Assembly: GCA_910890315.1 (NCBI GenBank)
Contig: CAJVGD010000010.1
Location: 558,001-622,000, forward strand
Direction of reading: 5' to 3'
DNA: 64,000 nt
Source of the DNA: Serendipita indica DSM 11827
Taxonomy: Eukaryota; Basidiomycota; Agaricomycetes; Sebacinales; Serendipitaceae
Under the pieces are notes generated by a model. The model did not search any database. It saw only the letters and a program-made list of their open reading frames with translations, and had not been told where the DNA came from. The position numbers were made by a program, and so were the translations under genes. Shown in pieces: positions 1 to 11,323 of the stretch. Position 1 is the first letter of the stretch. Every line of letters starts with the position of its first letter.

Positions 1-1896
1 AGTCGGCCTCGTCCTCTCCATCCTCTGTCGCCGTCTCGGATGCATCAGCAGCACCGGCCGGTGCCTCGTCCACATCCATCGCAAACTGTGCAGCCATACC
101 CTTCTTCTTTGAAGAACCAGCTGCACGCGACTTGCCTGTATCCATCTCGTTTGTCGACACAGCAGGGGCGCGTAGGCTTTGGCCTTTGTAGAGGTTGATG
201 GCCGCACGCATGTCTGTATCCTCCTCGATGCTCTGGAGGAAGATTTCGTAGTCGCGTTCGACCTTTTTCTGATCCAGGCCTCCTCGTCGACCAAGCGCGC
301 CACGCCCATAGCCGCCACTCTCGTTGATGCCTGCACCCTCTTCAGCCTCCTTCGCCATACTCTTGAGTTTCCAGTTTCGCTGCTTGCTCTTCTTTCTTCG
401 GTTTGGATACGATTTTTTCACAAGAATCACGTCTGGTATCCGTGAAGAGTCGAGAGACTCGAATGCTGTCGAGTTGAAATTGGATCGTGTGAGCCAGTAT
501 CCCATGACGGTATCTCCAGGTTGAAGAATGCCACCGAGGTGGGTTCGTGTATGGTATGTCGTGTCGAGCGATCCATGATGCGAGTCCATGTCCATGTCGG
601 CATCATTCCCCGACTTGGAGACGAATGAATTGGCAGGAGCAACTTCTGCATCTGCGAGTACGTGTTTCCCTTTGACGACTCCCGACGGCTCGATATCAAG
701 AACGATAAACTCGACGAGGTCGGTCACCGATGCGAGCGCGCTGAACGGCTCTCTCCAGTATACTGGCGACGTAACATCCGTTTCTTGTAGCGTAGACGGG
801 TCCAATAAATGTACCGTGTTTCCAACTCTTGAGCAGATGGTGAGTGGGCTAATGTTGCTGAGGGAGCGCGCCTGTTTTGCCGGGATGCAGACCAGGTCGT
901 CTTTGCAGATTGGGACAATCTGAACAGAGTGGGTAAACTTGTAGTTTGCAGTATTGGAATGCGTGTCGCGGGAGATGAGCTGTGCTGATCGAATTGTCCT
1001 AGAACTTTATTAGAACCAGGAACTATCGATATGGACCGCACTCACTGAACTGGGACAACACTTGCCAAGAATTCTACCATCTTTTGCGCATGGCTCTCAT
1101 GGGCATAATAGAAATCGAGGCCGTCTTTGACCTCTTTGATGGACACGGTGTCCTTGTGCGCATTGTGCTTGAGGATGAGCTGTTCCAGGAACAAAAACGT
1201 TCGCTTATGCGAAACCTTTTGTCGGACCTGGATGACCGCCTGCCACGTATTCTTGGCGGCAAGTTTGGTGCAGTCGGGACACTGTCCGTGCTGGACGACA
1301 TACTCGACTTCAAACACCTGCTCTACAATCGTCGAAGTAAACACCTGAGCGCGTATTAGGTTCTACAAGGCTATATAAGGATAAGGACGGACCTCTTTTT
1401 GAATGGTAAGCTTGACACGCAGTCGTTTCGAGTGCGGTTCCGTCCAGATGAATCCGGCATCGACGAGGCGAACTTTATTCAATCCCTTGAGCTTCTTCAA
1501 GCAGATCGCTAGCAGCTCGCGGGACTCGGGCTGGGCGATGGTCCATGTCGCGGGCGGGGACAAGAACCTGTCGCAATTGCGACAATAATTGATCGACGCT
1601 GACCATCCAAACCCGTCATTCTTCCATCCACACGTTCTAAGCTAGGTCAAACTCACCAGACTTTGGAATCCCTTCGGTTACATCGACACTACAAAGGCAT
1701 CAGGAATGTGAAAGGCGCCTCCAACAAGACCACGCACGAGTTTCGGAGACATGGTATGCACAAATTTGCCGAGTTGGGCTCGATTGGCGTCCCTATTCAC
1801 TAAAATCAGATACCAAATGCGATTTTTTTGCCATCGCCACTCACCGCAATCAGCGCACAGGACGCGATGGACGAGCGTCGGTGGCACAAATTCCAT
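1..1896 (-). CDS. NMD3: NMD3, 60S ribosomal subunit export adaptor (3' end beyond window)
   Basis: NMD3 binds late pre-60S particles and bridges them to the exportin Crm1. The N-terminal exon from 1896 encodes MEFVPPTLVHRVLCADCG. Short following exons give CIPCLRNS, VDVTEGIPK and INYCRNCDRF, the paired Cys motifs of the N-terminal zinc-binding region. The central part (about 1345-1040) has FEVEYVVQHGQCPDC and DGLDFYYAHESHAQKMVEF, strongly diagnostic of the family. The C-terminal half continues through 1-920 and becomes acidic (DGEDEAD near position 1), matching the Glu/Asp-rich tail where NMD3 carries its nuclear export signal. At least five short introns are needed. The stop codon lies beyond the left edge. 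The gene is divergent in sequence composition from nothing around it; it looks like an ordinary conserved gene. Confidence 0.94.
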
Positions 1897-2115
1897 GCTT
1901 TTTAGTGGTTGGATGGGGGAAAAGGGGGTGGATGGAGGACGAGCCGGACGCGGAGGAAGCCAACTTATATATCATTGGTCATCACAACGGCCATCACTCA
2001 GCGTCTGGAGAATTCGAACGAGAGCAGTGTAGCATTACAAATCTACATAGACGATAGCAATCCTTGGAGTTCGCGTGCAATAAGACGATCAGGACATGTC
2101 CGAACCAACTCCCTA

Positions 2116-5100
2116 TCAGTTCATTAGCTGCGTTACGTACTAGAAAAAAACCAACTCACGAGAGGCCAGCCTTGTCTCCACGATCCTTGAATTCTTTCCC
2201 AGCAGCGCGGTACTCATTGCAGAGCATGTAGAGCTCGCCGCGTTTGGCAGCGTCGCATCTCGCGACATAAGCTGCAGCCTGCTGGTGGAACCCTTTGCTG
2301 ACTAGGTGCCGCACAAACGGCTCGTATCCAATAGGACTCTTCTTGGACTTTGAGAATGCATCGAGTTCGTCCCACGCCTTTGCTTCCGTCAACGCCCGTA
2401 GCTTGAGCCACCAAAACCTGGCAAAGTCAGCAAAGATCATCGGAACGAAGAAAACGTACTGTTTGTCGGACACCTTCCAATCACTTCGCACCTTTTCCGC
2501 CCGCTTGTGCAACCCACACTGTAGACAGAGCATGATCGTATCGCCAACGCTGAGCCCTACAAAGGCCGCTTTACCATCCACGTCTTTTTCTAGCGTCTGC
2601 TGCAGCGCGAGCAAACGTGCATTTTCGTCCATCATCCGTGCCTCGAACCCTCGCTCGCGGTCCTCGGAGAAGAATTTCTGGGCCGCTTTGATCGAATTGA
2701 TCCGCGCCGTCAGATCCTATTATAGTCAACTACCATCCTTTGTATTCGATAAAGACGCACCTCTTGCGTAGACGCGTCTTCAAGGAGTAACAGCCCACTG
2801 TCCACTCGTCGATCATCCGAATAGAAAAAGTCTCTCAACATTTCCCGGTTCTGGTCTCGTGCGTAGATCTGGAGCAACCGCGAAGCAGGTGCGACTTTTG
2901 GACCACCATCTTCGATGAGTTTGAAAAAGTCGCCAAGAGGGAGCCGCTTGTGAAGGTTGAGAAGGACTTGATAAACTAGCCTATCGTCAGAACCTTCTTT
3001 TGCTGATTCAAGCCAAAAAAAAAAAAACCATACCGAGGTCCGTGTCGCCACTGTCCACCGCCTTTTCCAGCGCTCGCCCATCCTCTCGCATCCCTAGTAA
3101 AAGGGGTACCTGCTCTGCTGCCCTCGTCTCGTGGTCGAGTAGCTATCATGGACAAATCAGTTCACAGGAAACGAGATGGACAAACTCTCACCGCCGTAGC
3201 CAGCCGATTCCGTCCACTCTCCCAAGCTCTCTTCGCAATCTCCGCATAACTAACACCAGCACTCCCAGCACCCGCACCCATCGCCTCGAATTTCTCCACA
3301 ATCCCCCTCGCAACATCTTCGTCATCCTCTGCCGTCCCAGATACCCCACCAATCCCTCCACCAATCCCGCCGTCCGGTCGCGTCTTGCTAATCTTTGCAC
3401 ACGCCCAATGTTTGAGTACGGCATCAGGCTTGATGGACAAGAAATTGGCAATTCTAAGTGCGAGAAGATGCATTGACCGCGACGTCAGGCGCGCGAGGAG
3501 TTCTTCGGGTGAAAGGAGCGTGTACCTGCCAATTAGTTTGTTCAGGAGATTCGAAGAATGCAAGAATAGAACCTACTGCTGATACGTCATCGGGATCCCA
3601 ATTTCATAGTACCGAATCGCGTTGAGGACTTTGAGCGTTTGACCCATGGCGACAAACGGACGTGGGTCATACAAGTCGATAAACGCCCGTCCAAATTTGG
3701 CAGCCTAGAAGAAAATCAGGTCCCCCCATCTCGAATCAATACAACAGACTGACCGCAAGGAGCTTTTTCTGCCAAGCGACATCCCACTCTCTGCCCGCAG
3801 CGTCAATACACGCATCAACGGCAAAAGCCAAATCAGGCTTAAGCGCACGAATACTCTCATCTGTCCTCGCACGTCCAGCACTCCCACTGCCGACCCCAAC
3901 ACCCACCGAAGAAGAAGAGGACGCATTCCTGGCAAAACTCTCGCTCGCGTCGAATAAAAATGCCGCGGGTGCCGTACTCCCGGGTCTAAACACCTTTTCG
4001 AGACTATCAGGCACACGTTGCACAAACTCGCAATCCTCCTTGTTCAACACCCGGACGCCATCAGGCTCGGTGACCATGTAGGGTGTAGACACGTAGTGAT
4101 ACGTGAGTGTTTCGCCTCCTGGTGCGAGGAGGACGACGGTGGTTGGGTACGATAAAAGGACGGCGTCGGAGCCGCACCAGGCGAGTTGGATTGGTGTAGA
4201 GGTAGAAGAGGTAGCTGCGAGAGAGGAAACGTCAAATTCGAGAATCTTGCGTTGGAAATCGGATGTGATGACCCAGAGGTTGGAGGAAGAGGTGAGGAGG
4301 GCGAGTGAACGGCCGTTGGGCGAAACTGCAATGTGTGTAAAGGGACCCGAGCCGCCGAGTTGCTAAGAGAGAGTGAATTCAAGTAGGAAATGTAAAAGAG
4401 GTGGAAGCATACCTGGTCTATATGTTCCAGATTATCGCACGTGTAGATTGTACCTTCGACGGCCATGATGACTTCTGCATGTCGAGAGGATGTCTGGTCG
4501 GGCGGGATAATTGTCCAAGTAATAGGCGGACCCGTCAATACTACCACCATCAATACCTTGTTCTTCACCGGCTGAACGCGCTCACCAGGCGAGCTCAAGA
4601 CGGTCGGTTTACTGCCACTCCAAGCCCTAACCTCGAGAAAACTCAAATTTCCTGTCAGAGCAACGAGACCAGCCTCGAATATTCGCGCATCGACGACACC
4701 CGTCTCTGCAGCTTCTGGGCCAAGTGAATAGGTGCGATATGTTGTGCCGAGGAGGTCGTATAAACGATATTGACCGTCTTCATTGAGCACGACGAGTTCT
4801 TCAGACATTGTCCATCCAAGAGCGACGATTTTACTGAGCTCCCACTGTCGAAGCGGATATTGTTAGATGTCACATCTCGACTGTAGGATAAACATACAGT
4901 GATGCTCGCGAGTTGTGTCCCCGCGGAAGAATAGACGAGAATAACGGGTTTCGTAAACGTCGTACGTCCGAGTGCGATGAGTTTCGAATTGTCACGGATG
5001 ATGGCTAGACGGCAAAGTAAATCAGAGAAAGAAGACTTGGAAGCAAAGAGATGGACCAATTGGACCACCAAACCTGGCAGCGGCGACGACATAACCACTC

Positions 5101-5234
5101 AAGTCGCTCCCTCCACCGCCAGCGCCAAGATTCCAATTCATGTGATAGACATGACGTCTAGAGTAAAAGACTGCACCGTCATTGACGGCTTCCCAGGTGA
5201 GGGTAGGGTGTTGGATGAGCGATGTCGGGTCCAT
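2116..5234 (-). CDS. VPS16: VPS16, core subunit of the HOPS/CORVET tethering complexes
   Basis: VPS16 is a class C Vps protein that recruits VPS33 and supports endosome and vacuole fusion. The start at 5234 gives [17 protein letters not shown], followed by [11 protein letters not shown] and [11 protein letters not shown], the usual N-terminal beta-propeller opening. The C-terminal helical solenoid shows [18 protein letters not shown] and [12 protein letters not shown], hallmarks of the family, and the middle has [19 protein letters not shown] and [16 protein letters not shown]. About eight short introns interrupt it. Without a last intron the frame stops at 2156 (GLS stop), but that stop overlaps a good donor (GTGAGT), and an acceptor at about 2142 leads to a stop at 2116, which I prefer. 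A pure A tract near 3008-3022 lies in an intron. Family assignment is firm, exact exon ends less so. Confidence 0.93.
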
Positions 5235-5723
5235 GTGTCGTGGCGCGTCGTGTTTTCAATAGTAAAGACAAGTTGTTTAAGAGCCTCGACGAGGCCGGGT
5301 TCAAGTGCACACGAGTTCCAGGGACAACCGATTGATTGCAGGAATGAAGATATCTAGAGCTACTGAAACAGCGCGTAGAGTAACGAGACGATCTAGTACA
5401 CGGTAACAGGATCCAATAACGGTGGGTGGCCTGCTGCTTTCGACTACAGAGATTGTAGTGAGGTGGCAAGCACAAAGACGCGAACAAAGGAGACGAGAGG
5501 AGAGAGGGATAGCAGAAGATGGAGACGGGCCACCCGTGCAGCAAATGCGAACCTGGCGTGCAGCGCGGTGGGGAAATTGAGCGAGAGAACAAAAGGTGTA
5601 CAAAATGTTGGTCGTTTTTGATGGTCGTCTAAAGTCGTCACACGGAGGCGGCGGCGGACAAGGTGAAAGAGCAAGGCGGGAGGCGGGTGGAAAGTTTAAA
5701 AAGGGATTAAGTTGCCGGGAGCT
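5235..5723. promoter_or_regulatory. Intergenic 5' flank of VPS16 and 3' flank of the next gene
   Basis: This stretch of about 490 bases separates the VPS16 start from the stop of the next minus-strand gene. It contains no supported coding sequence and presumably holds the VPS16 promoter and the terminator of the gene at 5724. No clear TATA box or other specific motif was identified. Confidence 0.35.
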
Positions 5724-6434
5724 CTACTGGTTCTTGACGACCTTGTAAAAGACGACCTTTCCGCGTTGATTTTCAGGCATCGTCGTCAATTTCGTCAACA
5801 CGGTCCTTGCGGCGGTTCCGATGAGGAGCTTTGGTTGACCGCCGGGTGCGACGTGGACGATGGCGTCTGCGTGTGCAGGATCAGACGCGACGAGCTTGTA
5901 GTTTTGCTTTGGGTCGACGAGCGAGGCCTGGCTAGAGCTCGGCGGGGTTGGGGTCACGCTTCCACTTCCTCTTCTGACCATCGGGTTGGGCTCGCAGGGC
6001 GCGGGATAGTTCATGTTCGGCGGCATCCAGACATAGTTTTGTTGCTGCTGCTGGGGATTGTGGGCGACATAACTACCCGCAGAGGCGCCAGCAGATGTCT
6101 GCGAGATCCAGACGGTGCCCGGTTGGGTAGCGTACTGGCCCTTTGGGAGCTGGGCGTGGACGGGAGGAGGAGAAGGAGAAAGCGACGGGGTGCGGCTGCC
6201 AGAGGAATAGGCACTCCCAGGTGAGGGGAGGCTACTGTACGATGACCAGGCAGGCGACGCGGGTTCCTCTTTGACCTAGGAGAGGTATAAGTATCATTTA
6301 TATCATGACATTATAAGAAATCCACGCACAAGAGGAGCAGACGAGTAAGGAGCGAATTGCGCAAAGCGTTTGTCGTGGAGAATGTCGGCGGGGACAACCT
6401 CGCTGAGAGTGGGCAGTTGCATGTAGTAGGCCAT
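5724..6434 (-). CDS. Uncharacterised 218-residue protein with conserved C-terminal part
   Basis: Two exons (5724-6275 and 6330-6434, intron 6276-6329 with GTGCGT...CCTAG) join in phase to a single frame from MAYYMQLPTLSEVVPADI to VVFYKVVKNQ. The first 35 residues and the last about 65 residues look ordered. The middle is Ser/Pro/Gln-rich and probably disordered, with a short Gln run. The C-terminal part (DPKQNYKLVASDPAHADAIV, LLIGTAARTVLTKLTTMPEN) resembles a small globular domain, but I do not recognise the family. There is no signal peptide or membrane segment. It lies between VPS16 and the AC19 gene, head-to-head with the latter across about 240 bases. The clean intron and preserved frame make it a real gene; its function is unknown. 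Confidence 0.72.
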
Positions 6435-6670
6435 TGGTGTCAGGAGATCTGAGGAGTAGAGTCGAGGAGGAGGAGTAGAGGAACTTGATACATCTCATCG
6501 AGTTCACGGGCGGGGATTATATCCCCTCTCTCTGAAGAATCCCTTCCAAAGAGGTCGACAATTCAGTCCGACTACAAGGTTGGCCCTCCGCCTTGGGTAC
6601 ACTTTGGACGAAATTGCCCTTCTGGACTGGTTTCCTTTTTGGGTACTCGCGGACATTTTCGTCGTCTACC

Positions 6671-7683
6671 ATGAACAAGATTACCATCGTATACCCATTA
6701 ACACGTATTACAGAAATTATCACTAATATCCCATTCAGCTCCCCGGTGCATCGCCCAATCTCGCAGAGGCCAGCTACGCCATTGCCGACGAGACGCACAC
6801 CCTGGGCAATGCTCTCCGCTGGATGATCATGAAAAAGTAGGTGGGAATCACGATTCATCTCTTTTACACCAACCAGCAACACCCAATGCCCGCTGCCCGG
6901 CCCATTATCCACCTTCATTCATGCTCGCCTCTCTGACACGCGTTTGCCAGTCCCAAAGTCGAGTTTTGCGGATACAGGTCAGCTTCATTTCACCCTCAAC
7001 TGCCCAGCAAACCACTGCGGCCAAAAAGGCTGTTCTGAGCCCATCCCCCTCCCTCTTTTTTTTTCGTTTGGAATGACATCGACAACTCCCTGGCTACAAT
7101 CACACGTCCCGTATATGCCGTGGTACAGGCGAGGTACAGGCGTGCACGCATCTGATCCGGCGTGGCGACATGGGTGGTGTGGGCTCAGATCGCCTAGCAT
7201 TCGCGGCCGACCCTACCTCACGGGGTGACACCCAAAGGATGAAAAGCGAGTAAACAGGCTCCGATTTGGGACGACAATGGATCGCGTGGTTGATGCAGTG
7301 TCGTCTAGAGGATGTCCACGATCAAAACGTTGCAAGTGGCTCGGACCGGACGGTTGAGCCGTCTCCTACTCTCTCTCTCTTGCAGATATATCTTCTTCCC
7401 CTACCTCACTAGGTGTATAGTGACGGCGAGTACTGATGGCTTTCCAGCGCACCGCACCCATCCGAGAACAAGATTCACATTCGTATTCAGATGTACGGTG
7501 TGTACACTCTTCAACAGTGCCCGTCTCCACTCGCTGACGCCTCTTGCTCGAGCAGACAACCAGTCCTCACTCGACGCGCTGATAGAAGCTCTGGACGCAT
7601 TAGACGACGTTTGCACGGTGATTGATGAAAAGTATGCCGACGCAGCAAAGAAATGGGACGCAAGGCACTCGTCCAAGCCATGA
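6671..7683 (+). CDS. RPC19: RNA polymerases I and III subunit AC19 (RPAC2)
   Basis: AC19 pairs with AC40 as the alpha-like heterodimer that nucleates RNA polymerases I and III. Five exons (6671-6688, 6739-6836, 6951-6977, 7448-7497, 7556-7683) join in phase to 106 residues. The alpha-like motif is unmistakable: HTLGNALRWMIMKN, then VEFCGY, then APHPSENKIHIRIQMY, ending DEKYADAAKKWDARHSSKP. The length is a little short of the usual 120-140 because the variable N-terminal extension is minimal (MNKITILPGASPNL). Intron 3 (6978-7447) is about 470 bases, roughly nine times longer than the other introns in this window. The codons split across introns reconstitute the conserved residues, which supports the model strongly. 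Confidence 0.93.
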
Positions 7684-10600
7684 CGAGCCCTCTCTAAGGG
7701 TGCATCCCAGGCGAGTTCAAAAGTACACTAGGATGTCGAGGAGAATCTCCAAGTCTTTATACTATGATGTACGTATGTACAATGAATGATCACCATTATC
7801 AGATCGTTCGCTACTCGACTCTCTTCCCCCTTGTCGGTTACGCACTTTCCTTGTTCTTCTCCCAGGCAGCGGCGCGCCTCTGCAGGCGATGCAGAACAAG
7901 ACCTTGCAACTTTACGATGCAAACTCTCTCATATACCACTCCCTATCACACTCTGCTAGTCTACCACGTCACTTTGACCAAGTCTCGTAGGCCTTTCGAC
8001 CTTGGACCACGGCCAGAATTTCGCCTCCAAAACACCCAAAAAAAGCGCAGATCCTGACAAACCCACTTCCCAGCGGGCGCGCGAGGCATTCAGTCGACAG
8101 CCGTCGGTGGACACCCAAAAAGGAAGTCGTAGTACAAGGCGCATTCACTTTGGACATAGGCGCATTTGCGAAGGCCATCATAACCTGTCCCGATCATTCT
8201 GTCAAATTCCCACTTCAAAATCATTAGATCTCTCTCTCCCGTGTTCCGTTTTAGGCTCCTGTTGTTCTCCTACCAGTGCGACTGAATTGCGCGTTGGCGA
8301 TGCCGACGAGGGACGGTATATCCCGTTGAAACAATCCGTTGTTTCCACGCGACCATAAGGATTACTCAATATGGCCAGCGGCGCAGAGCGTGGACAGCAG
8401 AGAGAGGATCGTGTGGGCCGTGCTCGTCGGTGGGGGGCAAAAGCTAGAACAAGGACGTCTTTGCGGATATGATATTGAGGCTAATTCGCCGCCTTGATGG
8501 TTTTATGATGCGACGTCCACCGAACTGATGATGGTGGCCTTGTCTCCGCTCCTCTCCGTGCCAGGGTTCTAGTCCCTTTTTTCGCTCGACTACTGGTTCT
8601 ATCAGCGGCTAACAAATCTTTGAACGTATTCTTTACACCCTAACGATAGCCACGAATTGGTTTCCCTCCGAGTCGACTTTCTTCTCTTCGTAGTCTCATT
8701 TCGGACCGTATCAGCCAGAACGTGCATGGATTCTTCTTTCTCACTATACATCTGTGCATTCATATCAACGTCGGAATGGTAACCGTCTCGTACAATGCAG
8801 TGACCGACGCGTGACTGAAAGTTGCCCGAAAAGGAATACCGCTAGAACAACGCGTCAGGATCTAAGAGTACAAGAGAACAACGACGGTACGAAATGAACC
8901 TCTTGTCATCCAAATCCGTCTCGACGACGACAACGATGACAAGACCTGACACCCAACCGAGCCGGCCGGTCGATCGAACAAATATTAGATCCTAATATGG
9001 ACGACACAAGAGTCCTTGTTCTCCCACGGATACATCCGGTATGGCTCTCCTCGAACCCCACTCTGGAACCGTCCTGCTCCTCTGGACCTCTTGGACCTCT
9101 TCCGGCAGTGAGATCCAACCGACCGGTCTACATAACGAGTTTTGCTGCCATTCCATTTACCCGAAATTCTCCATGCCTTGGCCTGACCTCGCAGTAACAG
9201 CATACATCTCGAAACTCGTCAAGCGGCTTTCAGGTCCACTCGAATAGGCATCCTTTCACCCGTGATTGTATTACATCATGCATGTGTATACACCCACCAT
9301 CACGTTTTTTTTCTCCTGATCCGCCATACAAAGCAACGCGCACAAAGCAAAGCCACCGAATCTTTCGAACCAGTGATCGCTCCCTTCGCGTCTCGCAGGG
9401 CCCTTGTCCCCGTTCTCACATCGCCTAGCTCTCAAACCTGAGCATAACTCGTTTTGTTCGGGCTCTCACACACCCAGTCTCTCAACCCGCAACCCTCAGG
9501 TTTCGACCTTTGCTGCGAATCACATACGGTTCGCGCATGGCTCGGCGTGATATATTTTCAAAATCACGGGGTGACTTTGAGCTGAGATTCATTGCTGATA
9601 GAGAAAAAGGCAGGGTACGACCAACCGTTGTGTATACTCTCTGAAGAGAGGAGAGTCTGTCAGGCACTAGATCAAATAGCTGTGGGAAAGGAAACAAGCA
9701 GGCGGTAGAGAGATTGAACCCTCCTGCATCAGTTTACTTCACTGTAAAAATATCGTCTGTCGCTTTGTCTCTTGACCCGTCCACGATCCCCCCCCACTCT
9801 GCCTACGGCACCAACAGCGTCAGATTGATCCAATAAGTCACGAGCAACCTTCTTTGTGACCAGTAGACTGATGAATGACAGAGTCTTCCTCGAGAATGGT
9901 TTTGGTGTTTGGTGAAGAATGTCAAATCGATACTCATTATGTCAGCTTTGTTCTCATGGAATGATATCACGTACGAGGGTAATTGAGACTGCCCAGGGAG
10001 AAAGCATGGCAAGGGAGAAGATGCCGGAATGTTCATCCCGATTTTCCGCTCTGCTCAAAGCATGTGCTGAATTTCTTGTTGTAGGCAATAATGAGCCTTT
10101 GTGTTGAAAGCAGCTGATTGACTCCGTGGAAGGACAAGATTGAAGAGCTTGTCGGGTCTGGCCTTGGCGCCAGAGGAAAGACGGAGGGACTAACACGTAT
10201 CTCCTGTGTGACTGGATCATAAAGTCGAACAAATGTCTGATGTCGTTGCACGCTCTCGCCGGATTGATGCTCAGTGGTATATTACTCGAGCGCACGCTTC
10301 GCGCAGGAGTCCGAGTTACTTAGTTTGTGTTAAAGACGATACCCACGTCTTTCTGACTGGCGGAGTCCCGAGTAGGGTCAGGACAGGTCTAGCAATGGTT
10401 TACTTTAGATTATTCCTCGACGTGAGGTACTTAGTTACTGTAATATGACGCGTAAACTGGGCGAGGGAGTCAGATATCAGACTAGCGAATGTTACATGGA
10501 AAATCGGGTCCTTTTATACCTTTCGATAAGCTTATGTAAGCATTATTTCGGAACCAGTAGTCGGTAGCGGGACTACGTTGGAGGGCATAGGGTTGGCGGG

Positions 10601-10954
10601 AGTTGGAAGAAGGGACAAGAGGAGTCCGAGACGAGACAGCGATCCGACATCTTATATCATGTCATCTATATAACGAGTCACCTATAGAGATGACTCTTGA
10701 TACGGGCGAGTCGTGCGCAGCCGTCCACATACAAGCTCCCGCTCGTAGTGGCCAAAGCTGGCCGCGCATCGTGAGTCAGGTAAGTGACTATCCTCGTTCT
10801 TCGTGACTCATACTGACATATACGAGTCATCCAGATGACGTGGTTCTTGCGGGCTGGTCCGTAACAGTTTGAGACTCTAGATAGGAAAGAGGAGAAAAGG
10901 CAACGAGTGATATTGTTGGCTGGCATTTTGCTGTGACTTGGCGGCTAAACTTAC
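7684..10954. other. Gene-poor interval with no convincing gene
   Basis: About 3.3 kb without a coding region I can support. Short open frames exist on both strands (for example 8002-8358 plus and 9954-10295 minus), but none shows a recognisable domain, a consistent splice model or a matching copy elsewhere. The stretch 9724-9850 resembles 60230-60340, and its right end leads into the 5' flank of the first CRN gene. Compared with the homologous flank at 60.3-60.5 kb, about 1 kb (roughly 9850-10950) is extra here, so this may contain an old insertion. A small divergent gene or a degraded mobile element cannot be excluded. Confidence 0.4.
9724..9850. repeat. Dispersed repeat shared with 60230-60340
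   Basis: The core TTTGTCTCTTGACC, with flanking matches (TTCACTGT, ATCGTCTG, GATTGA/CCCAATAA-type stretches), recurs in the same orientation at 60230-60340. Both copies lie upstream of a CRN gene, so the repeat probably belongs to an older, larger CRN flank duplication. The sequence is diverged and carries small indels. Confidence 0.5.
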
Positions 10955-11064
10955 CTCTTCAAGCGCATTGTCCTTAATGTTTGATGATATGAGGATTTAA
11001 GTGATAGCTCGGATGCCACAGCAAGTGCAAACAGCAGTCCAGGTAGAAGGAGCGAAAGTCTCAT
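10955..11064 (-). CDS. Divergent mini-exon encoding a signal-peptide-like leader upstream of CRN gene 1
   Basis: The frame starts MRLSLLLPGLLFALAVASE, a textbook secretory leader (basic residue, hydrophobic core, small residues before a possible cleavage after AVA). It runs 36 residues to a perfect donor (GTAAGT at 10954). No convincing second exon was found; a TATCTAG acceptor lies near 10880. The same leader is found at the same place, about 260-290 bases upstream of and divergent from the CRN start, at 14690. It also occurs as remnants lacking ATG at about 25410 (GTG in place of ATG) and about 60530 (start region deleted). It may be the first exon of a secreted peptide gene sharing a bidirectional promoter, or a remnant carried with the CRN flank. 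Confidence 0.35.
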
Positions 11065-11323
11065 CGTGGTTGGGTCGAAATGTAGAGACTATGTAAATCT
11101 GGAGAGAGCTGTAGCACGTACATGCGATATGACCTGAATCACGCTACGCTCGAGGTAAATATCCCATTGCCCGCAACAGAATCCTGATCAAAAGCTGAGG
11201 CGTCGAGAAAAGTGTGATAAATGAATTAGAAGAATATGATAACTTCTTCACAAGCAACCAAGCGAATGAGCCCAGTCTAGTTTGGCTGCAGCGGATCTTG
11301 GTCTGGACCACATCCGCCGTGCC

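Noticed and set aside
3008-3022. Poly-A tract as a possible retroposon tail
   Set aside because: It lies within a VPS16 intron with no adjacent retroelement sequence or target duplication.
8002-8358. 118-residue frame in the gene-poor interval
   Set aside because: No domain, no supported splice partners, and the frame continues into low-information sequence; coding status cannot be argued.
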